Shown here one piece after another: positions 33,924 to 43,410 of a DNA stretch of 64,000 bases. The stretch comes from Silene latifolia (Eukaryota > Streptophyta > Magnoliopsida > Caryophyllales > Caryophyllaceae), in contig NC_133531.1 of the NCBI RefSeq assembly GCF_048544455.1, positions 65,076,099-65,140,098 on the forward strand. The letters are read 5' to 3'. Both the position numbers and the translations under genes were made by a program. Numbering within the stretch: the first letter of the stretch is position 1; every line of letters begins with the position of its first letter. The notes below the pieces were generated by a model. That model was given only the letters and a program-made list of their open reading frames with translations, was not told the origin of the DNA and ran no database searches.

Positions 33924-35956
33924 CTAAAATGCAACTAAAGGAACGGAAAAGGATAACTCAGAGCTAGCTACAAATGCCCACTTAAGCCAATTTAATGCAA
34001 GCAAACTAACACTTATAGCAGACAGTCAAATGCAAACGAGTTATAGGATGTTTATAAATAAAGCTGAACCGTCGACCTTGCAAGACCTTTGATAATGGAC
34101 TCTCACGGGTCACTCTTTCTCTCATGAAGCAAAGGGTGAACATATATGTATAAGAGAGAAAGAAAAATAGTCGCTCACCTAAACTACGACCCACATAAAC
34201 ATGCATGCATCTAATATGATAGACAATTCTAACTACCGTACATACATTCCAACCAAACAAGGTCCGTCACAGCCGAGGGCTTACAAAAATATGGTAAAGT
34301 GAGGCAATGGGTAAGAAAAGGCAAAACGTTTATGGGAATGTGGAGGTATAGGTGATCAAGCTAGTACCTAAACAGAACCATATATCAACATCCATTCTTA
34401 CGCAATTATAGAATAAGCACAATGCCCTTCATTTGGCATAAAACCTCACCAAACCGAACCAAACATACTCCTCAAATGATATAAGGTAGAACATAGGAGC
34501 AGAAACCGTCTCATAATCAGACATCTTTTTTTTTGAAATCTTTTTCCTCTTCTTTTTCTATTTTTTCGGTTTCTTCTTTTTTTTTCATTTTCAATTTTCT
34601 TTTTTTCTTTTCTTTTTCACGTTTTTTTTTTTCTTTTTTTTTTTCATCATCCTCCCTTTCTTCATAGAATACCAACTCCGATTCGATAGAATATGCGCCA
34701 ATATTTGATACAATGAAATATATACCGCAAAACAACAATCTAAACTAGCTTGACAAGGCAGGCTAAATTTGGATGTAGCTAAGGGTCAACTGGCAAATTT
34801 GGCTAATGTGGAGTTAAATGGGTAAAAATGAAAGAAAGGGGAAAATGTAAGCACCTCCCTGCATGTGACACCAACCACTAACCCGAATGTATGACGGCAA
34901 AAAGCAATTGAATTTCATATACGTGCAAATTAATGATACATGATATGCAAGGAGTATACTACTCACAATCCTACATGAAACTGGTCATAAATGACACCAG
35001 TTTATAAGGCTCTAAATCTTAGAAATTATAAGTGGGTTGCCAAGATTTCAGGTCAAGTCTATTCATTCAGCTAAATTAAACATAAACTCGTAGATTATGC
35101 AACAGACAAAGCTAATAAGATAATAGTTTAATGAAAGGCTTAAGCAAAAAGACAGTTATAGTGCAATATCATCATGGAAATCTACCGTTCCGACTCAACC
35201 TATATGCAAAAATAAACGTGAAAATTTTTTTTTTGAAATTTTAACAATTTTCTAATTTTTAGGGAATTTTATGCATTTAAACATAAATAAACAACAATGC
35301 AAACTGAAAATTAAACGTGAAACAGAAATGCAGATAAAAACAATATGCAGACACAGATATGGATGCATAACCTCCCCAAACCAAACCGTACAATGCCCCC
35401 ATTGTACCAAAACAAGGAAAGGAAATGCAAACTAAAGGAGAAAGAGAGAGTAAAAAGCGGAAAACTCACAAAATGCGCGAATAAGGGGACCTCCCCAAAC
35501 CGACCATGAAATGGGAGGTTGCTAAGGTCCGGAAAACCGTCTCAGGAAGCTAATCCAAGTCAAATATACTCGATGTCCGTCCAACAGTGGTCGATCGAAT
35601 GAATGGGCGCTCAAAAACTGCTCGATCGAATGGAAACTAGGTCGATCGAGTGGTTTCAGTTCTGCAGGCGGTCGATCGAGTAACATCTTCACTCGATCAA
35701 CTGGATTCATCAGCAAAGGTACTCGATCGAGTAGAGAACTACTCGATCGAGTGGATCTCAGCGTGTACCTGCAAAACATAATGAAAAACAGCCCGTAAAC
35801 TAACTAGACAAGCAAACTGATAAAGTCTATGGTATAAAACCATTTATTACAACTGAAATAAAATAAAGAACAAAATAAAATCTCCGGGTTGCCTCCCGGG
35901 TAGCGCTAGCTTCAGTCAGGTCCCAGCTCGACCTTCTTTTCTTCGAGCCTCTATAA
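33924..35956 (-). other. Noncoding 3' region of element D with palindrome array
   Basis: No credible gene. T-rich tract (purine-rich in RNA sense) at 34524-34656, palindrome array of CTCGATCGA(G/A) at 35565-35755, and the block CTCCGGGTTGCCTCCCGG near 35882 that also occurs in E near 11815 and can fold as a hairpin. Confidence 0.7.
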
Positions 35957-36845
35957 TTAATCACGATCAAAACAGCTCAAAGCGCGCAGCAACCTGTCAA
36001 ATAGCTGCGCATGTGCTACACAACAGCATAAGTAGCACCAAAGTGGAATAGCGAGATAGGAAATAAAAATATGTAAGCATTTAAGTCTAACAAACTTCCT
36101 ATGTGAGCTCCTAAATTTATCCACATAATAAAGGAGCGCGGGAGCAACTGTCAATATATAAGGTTCCCGATTCAGATTAACAGTTTTGAAATGATAAGGA
36201 CGGTGAAAATTCATTAAATTATGCGTCCACATATGAGGGGGTATAGCTTTGAAAAAGGAAGCATGAATAAGACGAGGTAATTTACAAATAATAATGAAAT
36301 TACCGTTTGCTACCTCAGGTTGATCACTCTTAATGACGGAATCATAGATAAAAGAATTCATTACCTCTTCCGTGCTAGGAGTAATTACCGTCTCAGCTGC
36401 TTCTTCATCAACCTCCTTAGTGGAATCCATCCCGTAGATCGCAGCTTCGAGTGTAGACTCGGCTGTGAATAAGGGAGACTCACCATAACCGTTGTCATCA
36501 TCAAAGTCGTCATCTAAATCAAGCCCAAATGACGAATTACAGCTCCCAATGACCAAATCAGTCGATCGAGCAGAATTACTACTCGATCGACCAATCTCTT
36601 CCCGCAATTCACTCGATCGAGTGGCATAATCACTCGATCGAGAACTATCCTCCTGCAATCCACTCGATCGGCGGTGATATCACTCGATCGAGCAAGTTCT
36701 TCGGGAAATCACTCGATCGACCAATAATTGTCACTCGATCGAGTGATTCCTCTATCTGTTGCTGAAATCTTCGGCGTGGGGCGGTGAAATATGATAGGAA
36801 CTCGTCGTCCGAGTCATAGAAGTCATCCTCATCGTTGGGCAACAC
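35957..36845 (-). pseudogene. Element D ORF: gag linker joined to a hydrophobic C-terminus
   Basis: Two overlapping frames (36845-36645 and 36658-35957) that become one if a short indel inside a palindrome near 36670 is allowed for; that site reads GATCGGCGG where its neighbours read GATCGAG. The N-terminal part resembles the E gag linker (DSDDEFL against DSDDDLDEFL) and encodes the palindrome array as Ser/Arg/Asp. The C-terminal 110 or so residues are unlike E gag, with VAPALLYYVDKF and a strongly hydrophobic ISYLAIPLWCYLCCCVA that could span a membrane. An env-like tail is possible but unproven. No known domain recognised. Confidence 0.5.
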
Positions 36846-36990
36846 GGTTTCCTTACGAGAAAAACGCTCTCGTAAGATAAACCTCTTCTTCTTGCATCTC
36901 GGTTTTGCTAACCGAGCTATTTGTGACTCAGTTGAGGGATTCGAGCGTCCATATATCTATCACTCTCTTGCATTTGTGATACAAGCATTC

Positions 36991-37287
36991 TCATCGAATA
37001 TGTCGACTCCGCGATCTCTTCTCTCTCCATCTCGGTGCTAATTGAGCAACTGGAGACTCGAGCTCATCAAATCGCGAGACATATTCTTGCACTTGGAATG
37101 CAAGTTCCTCCATCAAGAATTTCAGCTCCGCAATGTCTTCTTCTTGTATATCAGGGGAATCTCGTTGCGGTGGCCATTGATAGGGCGGATGTGGCGGCAC
37201 AACTACAGCTGCATTGTGCTCGTGAGAACCACATCTCCGTAGTAAATCACCGTCATTCCATAAAATGGGACATAGGTGACGGGTCAA
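36991..37287 (-). pseudogene. Element D gag fragment with zinc-knuckle trace
   Basis: Short frame with CGSHEHN, a remnant of a CCHC knuckle, and EEDIAELKFLMEEL, matching EEIAELKSFMMSM of the E gag remnant, followed by a VAQLA match. Like E, D has no capsid part between this and the primer site. A frame break separates it from the frame at 36845. Confidence 0.6.
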
Positions 37288-37476
37288 AGGTACTCAAGCC
37301 TTCCCTTTGACGGTCTTTCACCTAGAACTGTCTAGGTAGTACTTGTAAGGCCTATCAAAACAAAGACTAAACAAAAGATTAAAAACGGCCTCAAGGGAAA
37401 AATCCCCGAGGCTAAAAACAGATAAAATTAAACAAATAAATAAATAGATTGCCTCCCCAGCAACGGCGCCAAAATT

Positions 37477-38822
37477 TGATGCGGTCGTTTCTACACCAAA
37501 AATAAAATACCTAGATTCGCTAACGAAGTCGCGGCAAGTAGGGTCGATCTCCACGGGGAGGCTAAGTTGCTATCTATCTGTTTAATTCGGTCTGTCAAAG
37601 TGTCACAGGGGGTTTTGAATTGATTCAACTAAACTAGAAATTAAAGCAAAGGAAAAGAATTAACAGTAAAAGAAAGAAGTATGCTAAGAGTCGGTCCACC
37701 GTGGCAGCTATCAGATCTATTATATCAGGAATATTAAGGCGATTAGACTATTGATAAGAAGAGCTATGGTCGTCACCTTTCGGTCCTTAAACCGCCCTAG
37801 AGTGTAAACAGCTTAACTTTCGCCCTCACTGCAATACCCTATTGTAATTAAGCAAGCCTTCCCTTCCAATCTTTCGATCTAGGTCGGGGTTAACTAGGTT
37901 TATGGTCTCCTGCATGCATTCATTCGACCGGATAACAGTTAAATTGCCTAATACAATTCTTATCGCAAATCTAACCTATTTAATACAGTTAAAGCATCGC
38001 TACCACGGCTTCCCTAATCCTAACATACTAAGGGGAAATTAGCTACTCATGGGAATGGGGGAAACGAGAATTAAATCAATAATAATAATAAACATTAAAA
38101 GGAAGAGAAAAGGGAAGAAGAATTACTGAAATTAATCCGGAATTAAAAGAACAGTAGCAAAAGTAACTAGAGAGGTGAAGAGAGGGAAGAGTAACGTGAT
38201 CCCTGCCTCCGGATTAATGGATTACTCGGTGATTAACTAATGACGTCCTAACTCCTATTTATAAGAAAATAGGAGTAGGATTAAACCTAATGACGGAATT
38301 GAACTAAAAAGCCCAACCCGTCAGCGAAGCCACTCGATCGAGTAAAGAAATCACTCGATCGAGTGAACTTGACTCAAAAACCTGCTCGATCGACTAAGGA
38401 AGTCCTCGATCGAGTAAACGCATAAGAAGAACTGGTCGATCGAGTAATCTAACCCCTCGATCGACTTATTATACCACCTAAAACCACTCGATCGACCAAG
38501 AATGTCTTTGATCGAGTGATAATTGACCTCAGCAGCTTGTATTTCTCGTTAATATGCCTTTGACTTGTCCTTTTAGCGCCCAAAACGTCTTCACGCATCC
38601 CAAGACAGCAATATTTCCCGCTCCAAATCTACTCTTTCTCCAAATGCATGCAAAATGGACGGTAAATGACTTGATTTCACCACTTTTGGGTCCATACCTG
38701 CAAATAAGACATAATATCCCAAAGTAGCATATTCGGGGCATCTCGTAGCATAAAACTACGATAAAAGCATAGAAATACGTGCATAAAATAGGCTAAAAAG
38801 ACTATATAAAATGCACGTATCA
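37477..38822 (-). repeat. 5' LTR of element D
   Basis: 1346 bases, partner of 32534-33884. Palindrome array at 38330-38520, TATA-containing inverted repeat at 38252-38275. Confidence 0.93.
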
Positions 38823-38827
38823 CTCAC

Positions 38828-40762
38828 TCCGCCCCTTCAACTCACAACAAGACAACCATGAGGTAGGATGCCTTCTTGCAAGGCAAGGTGGGTCTTGCCA
38901 AAATGGCGACACATCCAAACATTAAGCACACAAAAACACATAATGGATGCATCTAAAAAAGGAATAGCCACTCCCTCATCAAGTGGCGGAGGCACTAGAG
39001 AGGAACAAATTTAAGAGCATGTAATCCTTCACAAATACTAGTTCAACAAATTACTAAGTCTAAGAGGATGGCACTAAATCACCTCCAAATGGTGTTAAAC
39101 TAGACTACTTTTGTCCTCAATTTCCAAATGCTTTCGTCAAGAGGGATCGGATGGTGGTGGAATGATGATCCCTATGATGCTAGTGGCATATGACATGACA
39201 AGTCTCGAATTCTCTACAAAAGTAAAGGTCATGGATCGTCCCAAGCTCGACCAAGTGGCTTGACAAAAGGCTTTTTGGGAATGAAATGCTCAAATCTTTA
39301 TTCACAATGGGTGGATATGACTAGTATTTCAAAATTGTCCTCATTTCACTTTCACATTTCAAAAATTTAAGATGGGGTTTGTCCCTTCCGGGCTAGTGTC
39401 CTTTGCTTTCGCCAATCGCATATTAGGCAACCGGTTAACCTCTAGACAATAGCTTTTCGGGGTGAAGTCACTCTGTCTCTGGGCGGCCGAATTCACAACC
39501 GTATGTGGGCCCAATTCAATGGATCCCACACCAAAGCACATCGAAGTGGTAAACCTCCGTCAAAACAACTTTAAAATTTCTCAACATTCAACAATTCATA
39601 ACACTTGAGGTTTCCTTGGCATTACATTACTTCCACATGACAAAATTTGTTTGAAATGAGCACTTCAAGCTTATTGATAGAAAAAATTTTGGGTTGCCTT
39701 ACCACAAGGTCAATCAAGGTCACCTAGACAAGTTAACCAAGTCCATATCGCATCACGGGGTTGGATAGGTGACTCACATGCAAACCCTTGACTAGGCCTT
39801 GGGTCATGGGTCAAAAGACACTAGTATGACACTATCTAGGGTGTTTTACAACCATTCTAGTAGGCAAAGTCTTAAGTTGAACAAGTATTTATAATGGCTT
39901 AGTTGCTCTTGTCAAAGTTCCTAAATAGGAATTTTTCAAAACATTTCTAACATGCAACTACATGCCCTGATGCAACTAATATAAACATCCTAAAGCAAGT
40001 GATTCTACCAACTAATATGACATATAAACTAAATGCAAGTCCTAACTTCACATTGTTTTTACCGCATCAATCAAAATAAAGCCACATAGTCATTAACATA
40101 AAGAGGAAAAAGGAGATTGGAAAGATCATACCATGCGGTCTTCAATATCCTCATGTCTCGGATGTGGCGTAGTCGATCAATGTGAACAAAGGATAGAACA
40201 AACACAATATATACAAGACAATATATACAAAGGAAATGAACATGTTTTTGGGTTTTCAATTTTTCAAATTTTTATGATTTTTGAAATTTTTCAATTTTTT
40301 TGGATTTTTGAATAAGAGTTAAATGTTAGAATTCCCATCCCCACACTAATATGGGCATTGTCCTCAATGGCCAAAATGATGGAAATTATGCAAAGATGAT
40401 GCATGATTTCTATACTAAATGCAATCTACACTAAGCTATACTACATGATGCATGGTTTTTGTTATGACGGAGAGGATAATTTAGATTACCTCCCGTTGCG
40501 TATGCATTAACTTCCCCAAACCGAGTAAGACACTATTGCTAATGTCCAAGGATGGGTATAGTTCATGCACACACTATGCTATGCATGAAACTAATTTGTC
40601 ATTTTGGATTTTACAAATGGGAACAATAAAATAAGAACACCTCAATGGTACCGAGGTGTGAGTCCTTTGATGGGGCTAGGACTAAACCAACAATGATCAA
40701 AATGAAATAAAATACAAAGAGATATAGACAAACCATGGGAGTGTAGGAGTCTCCAAGGCTTG
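38828..40762 (-). other. Noncoding 3' region of element C
   Basis: No credible gene. Homologous to the B region 16325-18177 at both ends but with a different central part (about 39150-39700). Confidence 0.7.
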
Positions 40763-42361
40763 CTAATCTTCCATCATGCTATCACCATCATCACTTCCCT
40801 CATGAGAAGTGGTCACATTGCCACTTTCCTTGTCATTTGCTTCTTCACTTTCTTCCTCATCTTGTTCATCATCATCTTCACCATTTCTTTCTCCATCTTC
40901 ACTTGCATTTTCCTCAATATTATCATCAACTTCTTCATCATTTCCAACAACCTCATTGTCACCCACAACGACCCTAGATGCACCCGGAAATAAGACTTCT
41001 CTATCCGCCCAACTAGGCAAAGGACAAGATGGATCAAGGAGTCCTTGCCTAGCTAAATGTAGGAGGGGTGGATATTGAGCCAAATAAGCATTTTTCCGAT
41101 CTTCATAGGCTTGCTTGTGCATTGCTTTCATGAGAAGAGTCACATAGTCTTTCCCAATTTCAATTCCTTCCGGTTTGAACTCTTCATACTCAAAGGGGTA
41201 AGGTGGTATGACAATGGAAGAGGAGGGGGTTTCAAGATCACCCTTTTGTTGTTGAATGATATACTCGGCTTCTTCGGAAATGGGAAGTAGATAATTGGTC
41301 CGGTGGACGCTTAGGCGACAAATCTTCGAGGGCAAGGTGAACGATCTAGCTTCACTAGTTAGCCATCCATACTTAGTGTCAAGGGGGTTTTGCGCAACCC
41401 ACTTGAACTTGTGAATCATAATATGCATATCAATAAGATGGCCACCTTCCTTTGCTTTGTACTTGTTATCCTTATTGAAGTTAGGATCAAAGTGCTTAGC
41501 TAGGACCGTGACTAGGCCGCCATTGACAATAACGGTCGTGCCCTTCTTCCCACTATCAACATTAAGCCATCTATCTACCAAGAGCCTCAAAGAATTGTAA
41601 GGCTCGGTATGAATTCTTCCGATATTCAAAGCCGATTCAAGGAGAATAAAATCAAGTCTTGTGAAATGATTGGTGTCTTTCCTAGCAATTATGGTATTTC
41701 CCACAACCTTTTGCCATACTCTTATGCCCGGATGATGGACCAAAAGAGCACGACATGCATGAAAATCCTCAAATTTCTTCCCGGAGATTGCCTCTCAAAG
41801 AGGCTCGGGGTCATACTTTCCATAATGCTTAAGATAACGCGATTCATCACTAAGACCCAAAATTTCACCTAATTCCTTGAAGGTAATGCGTCTACTAACA
41901 TTAGCTAGACGAAACTCGAGATTTTCTCTATTCTCAACTTTGGTGACTTTCAAAGAACTTAAAAATTCCAAGACAAGGGAGGGGTATGTCAATTCCTTTG
42001 TTTCAAACAATTTCTTCAACCCCATGGCTTTGAAAAAGGCTTTTGTTTGTTCAAGAACACCCAATTTTCCCAAGGTATCTTCACATATGAATTTGGTGGA
42101 TTGAATAGATTTCATAGCAAACTTGACAAAGGTATTTCTATGGGTATCGGAAATAAAAGTTACCTCCGGATAATGCAAAAGTTGATTAATTACCGGAGTA
42201 GAAGATGTTAATGGTCCCATAGAAGGTTGTTGTTGTTGTTGCACTTCCAAGTTTGGTGTTGCCACCACCATAGCCAAAGCTTTCTTTGTTTGAAGAGCCT
42301 TTTGCCTTTGTGAGAGTGCCTTAGCCTTTGGTGCCTTTGTTGCTCCCTTAGTCCTTGCCAT
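40763..42361 (-). pseudogene. ORF1 of element C, one internal stop
   Basis: Full-length ATHILA ORF-1-like frame from MARTKG (42361) to the acidic tail (40763), about 530 codons, interrupted only by TGA near 41793 where A has the Trp of LWEAISG. Otherwise it has the same blocks as A, including TYPSLVLEFLSSLKV, ITFKELGEILGLSD, HHPGIRVWQKVVGNTI and NGGLVTVLAKHF. The close match to A along its whole length, with one nonsense change, suggests the protein is maintained in the family. The start follows A. It lies downstream of the array and TATA-like region and is separated from gag-protease by about 1 kb. Confidence 0.85.
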
Positions 42362-43410
42362 TGATGAACTAACCAAGAAAATAATGAAAAATCTTCAATT
42401 TGTAGTATGCCCAAATCGATTTGAAGGTGAAAGGCTTTGCCTTTATGAAAACAAAAATCGACTCAAAGGTTGAAGATTTTGTTCTTGGTTTTGATTTTTG
42501 TTGAAGAAGGAGTGATTAATTTGTTGTTGGAAGGATGGTTTGATTTGATTTTGGTTAATGTTGTTGAGGGTTTTTGTTTTTATGATGGAGAGGATGAGGG
42601 TTTTGATGTTGTGGGTAGTGTTTATGAATGAATGAATGAATGAATGAAGGTGGGAGGGGTTTTAAAGAAACCGAGATTTTCAAAACTGCAGGGGCAATCC
42701 GTGCGGATTAGGTTCAATCCGTGCGGATTCTGCTTCTTCTACCTTTGCAAAAACTCGCCTAAAGACGGGCGGATTTCGTACAATCCGCTCGGATTTGCTG
42801 AACACGGGACGGGCGGATTTGCTCAAGGACGGACGGATTTCTGTCCAGAGAAATTTGCTTGTTTTCCTCAGCTGCCAAGACGGACGTCTTTCTCCCTGGA
42901 CGGACGGATTCTTCAAGACGGGCGGATTTTCAGAAATCCGCTCGGATTCTTTAACAGTCAAGAAATTTTCAAAACTCGGCCTTGATTCGGGACGGGCGTC
43001 TTTTCTGCAGGACGCTCGGATTGTATAAGACGGGCGGATTCTTGGTAATCCGCTCGGATTCTTCCCCTATGTACACGGATTCAGTTCCACCCGTGCACAG
43101 CGCATTCCCTTTATCATTCTTCCATTCTTTCTTTCAAGTCTTGTGTTCTTCATTGTGGGGGCACTACTAAGGCATGGATAGCCTAGGCAATTGCCATCCC
43201 CACACTAAGGTAAAGCACTACACATCAATTAAAATTGTTAGTCTCTCCCTCACTTCTCTCAAGCATGACAATTGTTTTGATCAAAGTAAATAAAAATCCA
43301 AAGATGACAAAAATGCAATACAAGAATTGAAATGTAAGTTAGGGAGTTAGAAATATTTACAAGTGGTGGTTTAGGGAGGACTCCACCAAACTCTCATTCT
43401 TGATGAGATG
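42362..43410 (-). repeat. Region between gag-protease and ORF1 in element C with motif array
   Basis: Motif array at 42690-43090 (GGCGGATT, GACGCTCGGATT, AATCCGCTCGGATT). On the minus strand the TATA-like position reads CTTTAAAACCCC (plus about 42655-42667), weaker than in A and B. A C/A-rich leader-like stretch precedes ORF1. The remainder is conserved with A and B but noncoding. Confidence 0.7.

Larger units (their letters stand above)
32534..38822 (-). mobile_element. Element D: family II derivative without polymerase
   Basis: 6289 bases, LTRs 32534-33884 and 37477-38822, TSD ctcac at 32529-32533 and 38823-38827. It is inserted about 110 bases inside the left LTR of C. The PBS (37454-37471) matches tRNA-Asp with one change; the PPT and hairpin are at 33885-33923. 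Internally it has gag C-terminal remnants, two palindrome arrays and the noncoding 3' block shared with E, but no protease, RT, RNase H or integrase. The LTRs are nearly identical, making D among the youngest insertions. Confidence 0.94.

Noticed and set aside
34524-34738. Lys/Glu-rich minus-strand frame in D
   Set aside because: Translation of a purine-rich tract. The matching region in E has different frames, so it is not a conserved gene.
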